The notes beneath the pieces were generated by a model, which was not told the origin of the DNA, did no database searches, and saw only the letters and a list, made by a program, of their open reading frames with translations. This document shows, piece after piece, positions 28,135 through 38,567 of a stretch of DNA of 64,000 bases. Both the position numbers and the translations under genes were made by a program. The stretch is from Endozoicomonas sp. 8E. GTDB taxonomy: Bacteria > Pseudomonadota > Gammaproteobacteria > Pseudomonadales > Endozoicomonadaceae. Each line of letters opens with the position of its first letter. The stretch's first letter is position 1. Where the stretch lies: assembly GCF_032883915.1 (NCBI RefSeq), contig NZ_CP120717.1:2363697-2427696 (forward strand), written 5' to 3'.

Positions 28135-31100
28135 GATAGAGATCCCGATTGAGGGGCATTACTCTTGTCATGACCATGAACTTTCTGATCATCGCCCTTT
28201 TGCCATTGGTAAAAGACTCCAAGAGTGTAGAAGTAAGGAATACTTTCTGCATGGGAGAACGACCACTTAGGCATATTCTCCCTGAAGTATTTCTCCCAGC
28301 CATTCTCGAACAGCTTCAGGGTGCGATCACGGCGTTCACGGAACTGCAGGTAATTTTCGTGTCGCGCCCAGCCATAGATCGTGTTGTTAGCTTTAATACG
28401 GTTCGCGTACTCCTGATCGGTTTCTCCGAAGTCTTGAGGCGCGGCAATAGCCGTACGTTTCGCATATTCATCGTCCGTTTCACCTACGCCCAGCCAGCGA
28501 TTAACTTTGTCAAGACTCCGTCCCAGAGGCCCACCCAGCCATTGAGTGAGCATCTTGTTGTCGTTCATAAAGAAGTCGAAAGTGAGGCTCGACGCCAGAG
28601 CTAATCCGAAGGTTTGGGCGTAGGTAAACCCGGATATAAGACCATGAGCGTATGCTCCGACGGTGGCTACCGGACCCAGCACCAGACTGGCTGTAGCCGA
28701 GGCCAGAGTTTTCACTTTTTGTGGTGTCACCCGGTGCAGCAGCGGTACTTGAACCCCTTGTCCGGAACCCATGGATTTGACTATTTCCGGCACCAGACGG
28801 GAAATGCTGCGATACATCTGCGGGTTGGCGTTGTACTGTCTGGCAAACAACATGGAGCCGGTTCTCAGCAGAATGACGGAGGAAGCGGCTCTACCCAATG
28901 GCATGGCCAGCCCGCTCACTTCAGAGATTTTTTCAATTTCGCTGTGGTAGGCATATTGCCCGGTTCGGTCGAGATCAACACCGTAGCCTTCCAGCCAGTG
29001 CTGGAAAGGTGTGAGTATTCTGTGCGTGTAATCCCCCCTGTTGGTCAGATCCAGAAGATAGAGGAACGCCATGTTCGAGAGGGACAGAGCGTTAGCCTCC
29101 CCGGCGGTATGGGTCGCCAGCAGGGGTTTGTAGTTGGAGAAGTACCAGGTGACAGCCTGTACCAGAAAGGCTGAAGGTTTGACCCAGTAATCATTGAGCT
29201 GCTGTTCAACCGCTGCGGCATGAGCCTGCATCAATGCATTGTGGATAGCCTTGATCAGTTCTGATTCAGAGAGTCCGGCGGCATTGACATAAGACGTCAG
29301 GGTGTTCTGAATATTAGCCAGAAATGCTGCCGTCCTGCGGCCATTGTCAAAGGCAATATCGTCAAGAACGTAGTTGGCGATGACAGCAGCTGCGTACTCT
29401 TCCATACCGACAACAGACTCTTTCATAGCCGCCGGGGCAGTGGCAGTCACAGGAGTAAAAGCACTCTGAATGAGTTTCTCAACACCCCTGTCGGACAGCA
29501 TCCGGACAGCGGCCTTGAAGTGAGTCAACTCGACGCTGTGTTTGTAGCCAAGGAAGTGCTCAAATTCAGCCACTGTCTGATAACTATCAGTTCCTCTGAC
29601 GGCCTTTATGTAGTTCTCAAGTTCAACCTTGCTGATCAGACCTTCATGCAGCAGAGTCATGATCCTGTTACCGCTGGCAGAACGGGTAGCGAAGTATTCC
29701 GGGAAGGTTTTCAGGTCACCCGGTTCACGCTCAAGGCAGTGAATCGCTGTTTTGCCCATGCCGAAAATTTCTTTGTCGTATTGTTGAGCCCCGGATTCCA
29801 TCTCATTTCTGGCCCTGTGCACCAGCATCTGGACTTCTTCCAGAGGGCTGCGAGGCTCGTCTTCTGAAGCGGGGTATTCCGGGAAGGTCGCCTTCAGGGC
29901 TCTGAAGATTTGTACGATCCGGCTGGTCTGATCAAACGTCAGTTTGTCTCCGACCAATACCTGCAGGCGAATCGCTGCAAATTCATCGTCAAAATCGTAA
30001 GTCGGAAGGTTGGGTATTGCTTTACCGTTTGTTACGGCTAATTCGGCCAGACCACTTGCGACTTGCAGGGCCTGTCGTTTGAGAGGGTGCTGCTGCGTGA
30101 ATGTTTGGATAGCGTGCAAAACTTCTGCCTGTTCAGGCGTGTACTGGAAGGAACCACCTGTATTTTCGACCTCTTCCCCGTCAGCATTAAGGGCTGGTTT
30201 GTCAGTGGTTACCTCCGGAATGTATCGGGGTTCAGCTCCCGGAGCGATTTGTCTGTCAAGCTCATTCTCAATGGCGACAATGCGCTCGTTAACGTCAGGC
30301 CGACCCACCCTATCAACTTCTTTTTCGAACTCCCGAAGTGCTGTTTCAATAACCTTGATCTGTTTATCCACATAGACATATTCTTCGTAGACCCTGACGT
30401 TGAGTTGACGAGCAATCTTATTGTATCCCTCCATTTCGCGATCTCTATTAAAATAGAGATTGTTTACTTGGTCCCATAATGCCTGAATTCCGGCTTTTAG
30501 AGCATCCTTCTGGTCATTCAGGCTGGCACCTTTGTCAAATTCTACTTTCAGAACCAAAGCCAGTTCAGCAGCCTCCTCCCTGCCTCTTTCTATAGCAGCG
30601 GGGTTTTCACTCTTGTCGATGTTCAGCTCGTTCTCTAAAGCTTCAAGCATCCTTTTCTGTTGTCTTAAGACACGCGCATCCGGATCCGGGGTTTCGACAT
30701 AAAGCTCAATAAAATCCAGAAGTTGCCAGAGTCTTATTCTCTGGTCTTTGTTCCAGGTCATTTCCATTTTCCAGATGAAAGCTTCCATCTCACGCAGCAT
30801 GTATTTTGGGATGTCACAGTGAAATCTATCGCGAACTCTGGCCAGTCTTGTTGCTTTGCTATCCTCTTTGTTGACTTCGATTTTTAATATTTCTTCCAGT
30901 GTTTCCAGTATATCCAGAGCCTCCTGCTCTGCCTCCTCTTCGGCTCTTGTTGTGTATGACTGAATTTTCTCAGAAATGGCGTTACGACGGTGATACACAT
31001 CGACCTCGCTCTTATGTCCATCCATTTTCAGGGCTTTTTCTACGGCAGTGAGTTTCTCATGGGCTTCAGACATGATTTCAGGATGGGCTGGTCTTCGATC

Positions 31101-33272
31101 AATTTCTTCTTCCGGGTCTGCAATTGTCTTAAGTTGTTGATGCAGAACTTTTTTCCCGGCAGTTATTGTCTTGATTTTTTGAACCAGCCATTCCTGTTGA
31201 ACGTCAATGTCTGCACTGCTATCAAAATCCTGAATCTCTAAATGTGCGGCAAGGGTTGCATAGTGGGCTTTTATTTCAGCCTCTGTTCTGGTGTGCTCTT
31301 GCTGAAGATCTGGTTGAACGAGCTGAGATTCCGGATCAGCTTCGTTGACCGGGACAAGCTGACTTTCAACGACTGCCCGCCCGCGTGTGTCATCCGTTTT
31401 TTCCAGGAAACGCCTGACTTGCTCATCTAATGGCTGGGTTTCATCCAGGTCGTCCATGCCAGGTGCTATTGCCGTTTCAGGGTGGGGAGCAGTTATGGTT
31501 TTTATTCTGGTTTCCCAAACTTTTTTTTCCAACGGAGGAATCCGTTTGACATCCTTCATAAGTAAGCGATGCAGGTTTCCCTGATCTTTTTGCTCATTAA
31601 GAACCCTTGCATGTTTATCCTTAATTTTCTGATAGAGTTGTTTCAATTCCAGTTTTTTCTCATCACTGGCACCGGCTTTATACGATTCAATCTCCAACTC
31701 ACGTTTGAAACGGACGAGTTCGGCTCTCTCGCTCTCCAGTTTATCCAGCTTGTTGAACAACTCCATAATCTGTTTGTTCCTTTCGCCCAGTATTTTGGAA
31801 ACAAACTGTATGTCGTCGTATAAAATATTGAACCTTAATTTGGGACCAGCGGGTATGTATTTGAAAATCTTCCGAAAAAAATGCTCGTTAATCAGAAGAT
31901 CCCTAAATGCGGGTTTGAAGCTGAAGTGTTTTGCGAGTTGATTGTGCATCCAGTTTGGTGTGACGACTGACAAGGCGACCCTGATGTGTTCCTGAGTGAT
32001 TGGAAATTCGTTGATTCCATATTTTTCATCTGGAGTAGCAGTGGCTAATGCCAGATGGAGAGATTCATAGTATGCAAGCGCACGCATCGCCTGCCTGTCT
32101 TTTTTTAAAAACGTCGTCGGTTGATCCTCGGTAACTTCTTCTGCAGCGTGCTGCGCAGCAAACTCCTCCAGCACTGCCATCTGCCTGCTTCGAACGACGT
32201 ACTGGTAGCCTTTGACCTTATGGGTTTTAACTTCTGTTAATATTGCAGAGTTGGGGGGAGTATCCTTAGCTTCTTGCCATAGGTCATAGAGGTTTTCTAC
32301 AAAAGCGATGTCATCAGGATTCAGCCTCTGACTATGGAAAACTATCACTTCCCCGGGAGTTTCCGCTACTTCCAGTTTCGGATAACCCGCAGGCACAGGA
32401 TAAGCCCGTGAGTGACCCTCGACGTGTACAACATATCCGACGGGTTTGCTGGCTGCCAACAGTTTATTAAGAGCCTGCTGTTGCAACTCTCCTCCCAGGA
32501 CATGAACTTTGATATAAGCAGAGGTGGCTGCTGCCAGGAGAGCGTCATCATTGACAAAGAGTGACTGACCCAGGCGCTCCAGTTCAGGAGGCTGATCACC
32601 CCCTGAGACAAGACGCATAAAGGTACGCCCATTCACTTCAACCTTGTCTACTTCAATGGTGGCAAGGGTAACATAGTCATCACGGGTGCCGAGGTTTCCT
32701 GCTCTCTCTCCGGCAGCTACCAGCAGTGCGAACAATTGTTTGGGTCTGGCGATTTTCGTTATCGGTTCCAATGATTCCATGTCAGTCCATTGAGAACGAA
32801 CGGCCTTGAGTGAATCCCAATCGGTCATTCCGACTCTGACTTCAATGACCAGTTCCTTTTCCTGAAGGTTATGGGTGAACCTGAAGATTCCCTCATCAAC
32901 CAGCTTCAGGACTTTGGTGTATTTCCGGGCAGCATTATTCTCATCTGTTTCAAACTGGTCAACGCTGGAAACGCGCCCGTCGAAATCAGAAAGAACGTCT
33001 GTAAAGCCTATAGCAGGAACAATATAGCCTGCGCTGACTCCATACCGGTCAGGGTAGGTGGTGGTAAAGGATCCGGGTATTGGCTGCTGGTCATCACCTA
33101 AAGTTGGCCGGACCATGATCTCACTCTGGACAAACTCCACCTGTTCATTGGCTTGAATATCGACAGACCTTATTTGCAGCCTGCGATCGGCCAGTGCCTT
33201 TGGAGCAATGATGGAGGAGCTAACGGCAACGGCCACCAGAAGGCTGAATGCACTGGGGCAGGCATTTTTCAT
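28116..33272 (-). CDS. Giant exported modular coiled-coil protein, array copy 6 (shortest complete copy)
   Basis: 1718 residues, the shortest complete copy. Signal peptide MKNACPSAFSLLVAVAVSSS with ALA before DRR. Start at 33272; its SD GAGGCAG overlaps the stop codon of copy 7. The N-terminal domain resembles copies 3-5. The middle carries LDETQPLDEQ (~610), KALKMDG (~748), HRRNAISEKIQ (~765), LKIEVNKEDSKATRL (~790), a block with LNIDKSENPAAIERG, and LDRQIAPGAEPRY (~1011). It then jumps almost directly to SFQYTPEQ (~1041): the QLGG(H/R)DG...ADIERMKEVL hairpin found in most other copies is missing, which explains the short length. The C-terminal domain is complete and the tail ends SATMIH, with its TGA inside the 17-bp repeat array of the spacer toward copy 5. 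Confidence 0.97.
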   Translation of the reverse strand: MKNACPSAFSLLVAVAVSSSIIAPKALADRRLQIRSVDIQANEQVEFVQSEIMVRPTLGDDQQPIPGSFTTTYPDRYGVSAGYIVPAIGFTDVLSDFDGRVSSVDQFETDENNAARKYTKVLKLVDEGIFRFTHNLQEKELVIEVRVGMTDWDSLKAVRSQWTDMESLEPITKIARPKQLFALLVAAGERAGNLGTRDDYVTLATIEVDKVEVNGRTFMRLVSGGDQPPELERLGQSLFVNDDALLAAATSAYIKVHVLGGELQQQALNKLLAASKPVGYVVHVEGHSRAYPVPAGYPKLEVAETPGEVIVFHSQRLNPDDIAFVENLYDLWQEAKDTPPNSAILTEVKTHKVKGYQYVVRSRQMAVLEEFAAQHAAEEVTEDQPTTFLKKDRQAMRALAYYESLHLALATATPDEKYGINEFPITQEHIRVALSVVTPNWMHNQLAKHFSFKPAFRDLLINEHFFRKIFKYIPAGPKLRFNILYDDIQFVSKILGERNKQIMELFNKLDKLESERAELVRFKRELEIESYKAGASDEKKLELKQLYQKIKDKHARVLNEQKDQGNLHRLLMKDVKRIPPLEKKVWETRIKTITAPHPETAIAPGMDDLDETQPLDEQVRRFLEKTDDTRGRAVVESQLVPVNEADPESQLVQPDLQQEHTRTEAEIKAHYATLAAHLEIQDFDSSADIDVQQEWLVQKIKTITAGKKVLHQQLKTIADPEEEIDRRPAHPEIMSEAHEKLTAVEKALKMDGHKSEVDVYHRRNAISEKIQSYTTRAEEEAEQEALDILETLEEILKIEVNKEDSKATRLARVRDRFHCDIPKYMLREMEAFIWKMEMTWNKDQRIRLWQLLDFIELYVETPDPDARVLRQQKRMLEALENELNIDKSENPAAIERGREEAAELALVLKVEFDKGASLNDQKDALKAGIQALWDQVNNLYFNRDREMEGYNKIARQLNVRVYEEYVYVDKQIKVIETALREFEKEVDRVGRPDVNERIVAIENELDRQIAPGAEPRYIPEVTTDKPALNADGEEVENTGGSFQYTPEQAEVLHAIQTFTQQHPLKRQALQVASGLAELAVTNGKAIPNLPTYDFDDEFAAIRLQVLVGDKLTFDQTSRIVQIFRALKATFPEYPASEDEPRSPLEEVQMLVHRARNEMESGAQQYDKEIFGMGKTAIHCLEREPGDLKTFPEYFATRSASGNRIMTLLHEGLISKVELENYIKAVRGTDSYQTVAEFEHFLGYKHSVELTHFKAAVRMLSDRGVEKLIQSAFTPVTATAPAAMKESVVGMEEYAAAVIANYVLDDIAFDNGRRTAAFLANIQNTLTSYVNAAGLSESELIKAIHNALMQAHAAAVEQQLNDYWVKPSAFLVQAVTWYFSNYKPLLATHTAGEANALSLSNMAFLYLLDLTNRGDYTHRILTPFQHWLEGYGVDLDRTGQYAYHSEIEKISEVSGLAMPLGRAASSVILLRTGSMLFARQYNANPQMYRSISRLVPEIVKSMGSGQGVQVPLLHRVTPQKVKTLASATASLVLGPVATVGAYAHGLISGFTYAQTFGLALASSLTFDFFMNDNKMLTQWLGGPLGRSLDKVNRWLGVGETDDEYAKRTAIAAPQDFGETDQEYANRIKANNTIYGWARHENYLQFRERRDRTLKLFENGWEKYFRENMPKWSFSHAESIPYFYTLGVFYQWQKGDDQKVHGHDKSNAPQSGSLSATMIH

Positions 33273-33284
33273 GCTACTGCCTCA
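33273..33284 (-). promoter_or_regulatory. Stop codon overlapping the ribosome binding site, copy 7 to copy 6
   Basis: The TGA of copy 7 (33284-33282) shares bases with the SD GAGGCAG of copy 6 (33283-33277). Only nine bases separate stop from start, so ribosomes ending copy 7 would sit on the initiation site of copy 6. The usual ~80-bp spacer is missing. Confidence 0.8.
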
Positions 33285-36200
33285 GAGCTGGCTGGAAAGC
33301 CTGATTGGGGAGGCGTTTCTTTTATCATGAACGTGAACTTTTTTATCATCACCCTGTCGCCATTTGGAGAAGGCACCCAGAGTGTAGGAGTAAGGAATAC
33401 TTTCTGCATGGGAGAACGACCATTTCGGCACATTGTCCCTGAAGTATTTCTCCCAGCCATTCTCGAACAGCTTCATGGTGCGGTCACGGCGTTCACGAAA
33501 CTGCAGATAATGTTCGTGTCGCGTCCAGCCATGCATTGTGTTGTTTGCTTTAACACGGTTCGTGTAGGCTTCATCGTTTTCATTGAAGCGTTGAGGTGAG
33601 GCAATAGTCGTACGTTTCAGATATTCATCTTGCGTTTCACCCAAACCAATCCAGCGATTCATCTTGTCAAGACTCCGTCCCAGAGGCCCACCCAGCCATT
33701 GAGTGAGCAGCTTGTTATCGTTCATAAAGAAGTCGAAAGTGAGACTGGATGCCAGAGCGAATCCGAAGGTTTGGGCATAGGTAAACCCAGATATAAGACC
33801 ATGAGCGTATGCCCCGACGGTGGCTACCGGACCCAGCACCAGACCGGCTGTGGCAGAGGCCAGCGTTTTCACTTGTTGTGCTGTCGCCCGGTGCAGCAGT
33901 GGTACCTGAACCCCTTGTCCGGAACCCATGGATTTCACTATTTCCGGCACCAGACGAGAAATGCTGCGATACATCTGAGGATTGGCGTTGTACTGTCTGG
34001 CAAACAGCATAGAGCCGGTTCTTAGCAGAATGACAGAGGAAGCGGCTTTACCCAATGGCATGGCCAGCCCGCCCACTTCAGAAATTTTTTCAATTTCGCT
34101 GTGGTAGGCATGTTGCCCGGTTCGGTCGAGATCAACACCGTAGTCTTCCAGCCAGTGCTGGAAAGGTATGAGCATTCTGTGCGTGTAATCCCCCCTGTTG
34201 GTCAGATCCAGAAGATAGAGGAACGACATGTTTGAGAGGGACAGCGCGGTAGCCTGCCCGGTGGTATGGGTCGCCAACAAGGGTTTGTAACTGGAGAAGT
34301 ACCAGGTGACAGCCTGTACCAGAAAGGCTGAAGGTTTGACCCAGTAATCATTGAGCTGATACTCAACCGCTGCGGCATGAGCCTGCATCAATGTACCATG
34401 GATAGTCTTGATCAGTTCTGTTTCAGAGAGTCCGGCAGCATTGACATAAGGTGTCAGGGTATCCTGAACATTGGTCAGGAAAGCTGCCGTCCTGCGGCCA
34501 TTGTCAAAGGCAATATCGTCAAGAACATAGTTGGCGATAACAGCAGCTGCGTACTCTTTCATGCCGACAACAGACTCTTTCATAGCCACCGGGCCAGTTG
34601 CAGTCACAGCAGGAAAAGCACTCAGAATGAATTTCTCAACACCCTTGTCGGACAGCAGCCGGACAGCGGCCCTGAAGTGAGTCAACTTGACGTTGTGTTT
34701 GTAGCCAAGGAAGTGTTCAAATTCATCCACTGTCTGATAACCATCAATTCCTCTGACGGCCTTTATGTAGTTCCAAAGTTCAACCTTATTGATCAGGCCT
34801 TCATGCAGCAGAGTTATGATCCTGTTAACGCTGGCAGAGTGGGTAGTGAAGTCTTCCGGGAAGGTTTTCAGGTCATCCGGTTCACGCCCGAGGAAGTGAA
34901 TCGCTGATTTGCCCATGCCGAAAATTTCTTTGTCGTATTCTCGAGCCCCGGATCCCATCTCATTTCTGGCCCTTTGCACCAGCTTCTGGACTTCTTCCAG
35001 AGGGCAGCGAGGCTCGTCTTCTGAAGCGGGGTATTCCGGGAAGGTCGCCTTCATGTCCCTGAAGATTTGCACGATCCGACTGGTCTGATCAAACGTCAGT
35101 TTGTCTCCGACCAGTACCTGCAAGCGAAGCGCTGCAAATTCCTCGTCAAAATCGTAAGTCGGAAGGTTGGGTATTGCCTTACCGTTCATTACGGCTAATT
35201 CGGCCAGACCATTTGCGACTTGCAGGGCCTGTCGTTTGAGAGGGTGCTGCTGCATGAATGTTTGGATAGCGTGCAAAACTTCTGCCTGTGCCGACGTGTA
35301 CTGGAAGGAACCATCGTCATTTTTGACCTCTTCCACTGCAGCCTTCGGGGCTCGTTCTTCAGTGGCTAACTCTGGATCAGGAATGTATCGGGGTTCAGCT
35401 CCCGGAGCGATTTGTCTGTCAAGCTCATTCTCAATGACGGCAATACGCTCGTTAACCTCAGGCTGACCCAACAGATCAACATCTCTATCCAGCCACCGGA
35501 GTTCTGTTTCAATGCGCTTTTCCTTTTCATCATCAAAGTGGAAATGCTTGAAGTTCTTAATGTCGAGTTGACGAGCAATTTTATCGTATCCCTCTCTCGG
35601 GAGATCTTCATCCTGACAATAGAGGTGGTAGAGGTGGTTTACTTCTTCCCTTAACGCCTGAATACTGGCTTTTAGAGCATCCTTCTGGTCATTCAGGCTG
35701 GCACCTTTTGCAAATTCTACTTTTAGAGGCAAAGCCAGTTCAGCAGCAGCCTCCCTGCCTCTTTTTATAGCAGCAGGGTTTTCACTCTTGTCGATCTTCA
35801 GCTCGTTCTCTAAAGCTTCAAGCATCCTTATCTGTTGTTTTAAGACACGCTCATCCGGATCCGGGGTTTCGACATTAATGTCAAGAAAATCTATAAGGTT
35901 CCAGACTCTTACTTTCTCTTCTTTGCTCCAGGTCATGCGTATTTTCCAAATGAAAGCTTCCACCTCACGCAGCATGTATTTTGGGATGCAGCTACGAAGC
36001 ACATCCTGAACTCTGGCAAGTCTTGTTGCTTTGTTATCCTCTTTGTTGACTTCGATTTTTAATATCTCTTCCAGTGTTTCCACTATATGCAGAGCTTCCT
36101 CTTCTGCCACCTCTATGGCTTTTGTTGCGTATGACTGAATTTTCTCAGAAATGGCGTCACGACGCTGATGCACATTGTCCTCGCTGTTGTCCCCGCCCTT

Positions 36201-38555
36201 CAGGTCGTCCATCTTCAGGGCTTTTTCCACGGCTCTCAGTTTCATGAGTACTTCAGGCCTGACCCCGGGGTGGTCGGGTGTTCGATCTCTTTCAGCATCT
36301 GCGCTGGTGCTCTGTTGCTGAAGAGGTTGTTTGGCGATCTCAGCTTGCTGTTGTTTAATGTGTGGGTGTTGAAGTCGATGCTCGAGATCTTGTTGATGGG
36401 CCCAGGCACATTTCAGCCAAAGGTACTTCCGAATGTTATCCTGGCGGGCCTGGGGTCCATCTTTTTCATCAGGGACCAGACCGAGCTGAGCTTCAACGAC
36501 AGCCAGTTTATACCGAAATACCTCATCGCTCTGACCTGCCTGTTGTTGCAGATGCGTTAGAATGAACTCAGAGCGGCCACTCAGGTCGTTTTCATCGTAT
36601 GGAACAATGTCGAGCTGGCCTTCAATCGCTGCCAGCGTTTCTTTATAAGGCTGTTCCCGAAACGGTTTTGTTGCCGCCATCGAATGGTTGATCTCATACA
36701 ATTTCTTGTTGAGCAGTCTGGCTTGTTCTTCCAGTGGCCGGGTATCATCCCAGTCATCAATGCCCAGTAATGCTGCGGCATGAGCGTGACGTGCTTTTGT
36801 GGTATCTGCTATGGCATTACTGACCTGTTTTTCCAGCGCCGGGATTTGATTGATATCCTGCCGAAATTTATGAACCGTGTTTTTCAACACCTGGAACGAA
36901 TTACGAAGCTCTTTAAGCTCAGCCTCAAATTTCTGTCTGATCAGTTCTGCTTTCAGTTTTTCCTCACCACTGTCGGTGGCTCTTGCCGTTGTAATGCCAT
37001 CTGATGTTTTGACTGCTCTGGCGAATTCGGGCACGTTTGCCAGCAGTTTTTCCTGCGTGTTAACCATCTCAAGCAACTGTCCGCTGATGTCATCCATGAC
37101 TTTGGAGGAAAACTTTGTTTTTTCGCCAACACCAAAGTCATTTATCACGCCGCTGTCGTAGGGCATGAGTCTCTGAATATTCCAAATACTCTGAACAAAA
37201 TTACGGTTAGTCAGAAGATTTTTAAGTACGGGTTTGAAGCTGAAGTTTTTTATCAGTTGAAACTGCACCCAGACGGGCGTGATGACTGATGCAGCGGCTC
37301 TGATGTGATCTGTTGTGAACTCAAATTCATAGGTTTTATCCGGAGCAGCACTGGTTAATGCCTGAAGAAGAGATTCATAGTAGCCAAGCTTCAACAGTTT
37401 ATCATCATCAAGCCTGGCACCGTGCTGCGCAGCCAGGTCAGCAGCAAACTCCTCCAGCAGCGCCATCTGCCTGCTTCTGATGATTTGCTGGTAGTTTTTG
37501 ATCCTGAATGTTTTCACCTTTGCAGGGAGTTCTTTAAATCGATACTCTTCCCGTATGCCGGAGTAGTGGCTTTCCACAAAAGCGATATCGGTTGGATTCT
37601 GTTTCTGACCACGGAAAACAATAATCTCTTCCGAAGCCTGTTCCACTTCCAGCTTTGGATAATCAGTAGGTACAGGATAAGCCAGTGTGTCATCCTCGAC
37701 GTGTACAACGTAGCCAACGGGTCTATGGTATGACAACAGACTGGCCAGGGGCGCGTGTTGTACTTTTTCCCCTAGAACATGAACCTGTGTGTAGGCAGAG
37801 GTGGCTGCTGCCAGAAGCACCTCATCATTGACAAAGAGCGATTGCCCCAGGCGCTGGAGATCAGGGGGTTGATCGCCTGCAGCGATAAGACGCATAAAGG
37901 TGCGCCCTTTCACTTCAACCGGGTCTACTTCAATGGTAACGAGGTCAACATAGTCATCAGTTTCACCAAGGTTTCCTGCTCTTTTATATGCACCTTTCAT
38001 TATTCCGACGAATTGTTGGGTAGTGGCAATTTTCGTTGCAGGTTCTAATGGTTGGATGTCACCTGATTGAGCACGAACAGCTTCAATTGCAGCTTGATCG
38101 GTCATTCCTTCCCTGACTTCAATGACCAGCTTACTTTCTGCAAGGTTATGGATGAACCTGAAGACGCTCTCATCACCCACTTTCAGGATTTTGGTGTATT
38201 TTTGAGCAACGCCATTGTCGTCTGTTTCAAAAATATCAACACTGTAAACGCTGCCACCAATGTCGGCAAGAACGTCCGTGAAGCCTTCGTAAATAACCTT
38301 GATGCCAGCCCTGATCTGAACCTCAATCTGGTCAAGGTAAGTGGTTGTACAGGATTTGGGTATGGGTTGCCGGTCATGACCTGAAGTTGGCTGAACCATG
38401 ACCTCAGTCTGGGTAAACTCTGTTTGTCCATTGCCCGGAATATCAATAGATCTTGTCAGCAGCCTGCGATCGGCCAGTGCCTGTGTACTCATGATGGAAG
38501 CGCTGATTGCAAAGGCCACTGCAAGGCTCAATGCATTGGGACAGGCATTTATCAT
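33282..38555 (-). CDS. Giant exported modular coiled-coil protein, array copy 7 (chimeric)
   Basis: 1757 residues. Signal peptide core SLAVAFAISASIMS, ALA|DRR; start at 38555 with SD GAGGCAG, only 9 bp after copy 8 ends. The front half matches copies 1/2: IAFVESHY, FSSKVMDDI, and the paired modules IEGQLDIVPYDENDLSGR (~645) and VEAQLGLVPDEKDG (~690). From about residue 750 it matches copy 6: VEKALKMDD, RRDAISEKIQ, IPKYMLREVEAFIWK, SENPAAIKRG, LDRQIAPGAEPRY (~1049). It shares copy 6's lack of the QLGGxDG hairpin before SFQYTSAQ (~1082). The gene therefore looks like a recombinant of two lineages. The tail is NASPIRLSSQL, shared with copy 8. Function unknown. Confidence 0.97.
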   Translation of the reverse strand: MINACPNALSLAVAFAISASIMSTQALADRRLLTRSIDIPGNGQTEFTQTEVMVQPTSGHDRQPIPKSCTTTYLDQIEVQIRAGIKVIYEGFTDVLADIGGSVYSVDIFETDDNGVAQKYTKILKVGDESVFRFIHNLAESKLVIEVREGMTDQAAIEAVRAQSGDIQPLEPATKIATTQQFVGIMKGAYKRAGNLGETDDYVDLVTIEVDPVEVKGRTFMRLIAAGDQPPDLQRLGQSLFVNDEVLLAAATSAYTQVHVLGEKVQHAPLASLLSYHRPVGYVVHVEDDTLAYPVPTDYPKLEVEQASEEIIVFRGQKQNPTDIAFVESHYSGIREEYRFKELPAKVKTFRIKNYQQIIRSRQMALLEEFAADLAAQHGARLDDDKLLKLGYYESLLQALTSAAPDKTYEFEFTTDHIRAAASVITPVWVQFQLIKNFSFKPVLKNLLTNRNFVQSIWNIQRLMPYDSGVINDFGVGEKTKFSSKVMDDISGQLLEMVNTQEKLLANVPEFARAVKTSDGITTARATDSGEEKLKAELIRQKFEAELKELRNSFQVLKNTVHKFRQDINQIPALEKQVSNAIADTTKARHAHAAALLGIDDWDDTRPLEEQARLLNKKLYEINHSMAATKPFREQPYKETLAAIEGQLDIVPYDENDLSGRSEFILTHLQQQAGQSDEVFRYKLAVVEAQLGLVPDEKDGPQARQDNIRKYLWLKCAWAHQQDLEHRLQHPHIKQQQAEIAKQPLQQQSTSADAERDRTPDHPGVRPEVLMKLRAVEKALKMDDLKGGDNSEDNVHQRRDAISEKIQSYATKAIEVAEEEALHIVETLEEILKIEVNKEDNKATRLARVQDVLRSCIPKYMLREVEAFIWKIRMTWSKEEKVRVWNLIDFLDINVETPDPDERVLKQQIRMLEALENELKIDKSENPAAIKRGREAAAELALPLKVEFAKGASLNDQKDALKASIQALREEVNHLYHLYCQDEDLPREGYDKIARQLDIKNFKHFHFDDEKEKRIETELRWLDRDVDLLGQPEVNERIAVIENELDRQIAPGAEPRYIPDPELATEERAPKAAVEEVKNDDGSFQYTSAQAEVLHAIQTFMQQHPLKRQALQVANGLAELAVMNGKAIPNLPTYDFDEEFAALRLQVLVGDKLTFDQTSRIVQIFRDMKATFPEYPASEDEPRCPLEEVQKLVQRARNEMGSGAREYDKEIFGMGKSAIHFLGREPDDLKTFPEDFTTHSASVNRIITLLHEGLINKVELWNYIKAVRGIDGYQTVDEFEHFLGYKHNVKLTHFRAAVRLLSDKGVEKFILSAFPAVTATGPVAMKESVVGMKEYAAAVIANYVLDDIAFDNGRRTAAFLTNVQDTLTPYVNAAGLSETELIKTIHGTLMQAHAAAVEYQLNDYWVKPSAFLVQAVTWYFSSYKPLLATHTTGQATALSLSNMSFLYLLDLTNRGDYTHRMLIPFQHWLEDYGVDLDRTGQHAYHSEIEKISEVGGLAMPLGKAASSVILLRTGSMLFARQYNANPQMYRSISRLVPEIVKSMGSGQGVQVPLLHRATAQQVKTLASATAGLVLGPVATVGAYAHGLISGFTYAQTFGFALASSLTFDFFMNDNKLLTQWLGGPLGRSLDKMNRWIGLGETQDEYLKRTTIASPQRFNENDEAYTNRVKANNTMHGWTRHEHYLQFRERRDRTMKLFENGWEKYFRDNVPKWSFSHAESIPYSYTLGAFSKWRQGDDKKVHVHDKRNASPIRLSSQL

Positions 38556-38567
38556 TCTACTGCCTCA
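38556..38567 (-). promoter_or_regulatory. Stop codon overlapping the ribosome binding site, copy 8 to copy 7
   Basis: Same arrangement and nearly the same sequence as the copy 7 to copy 6 junction: TGA at 38567-38565 overlaps the SD GAGGCAG of copy 7. The two junctions are alike for about 60 bp into the upstream gene's tail, so the shortened spacer was copied as a unit. Confidence 0.8.
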
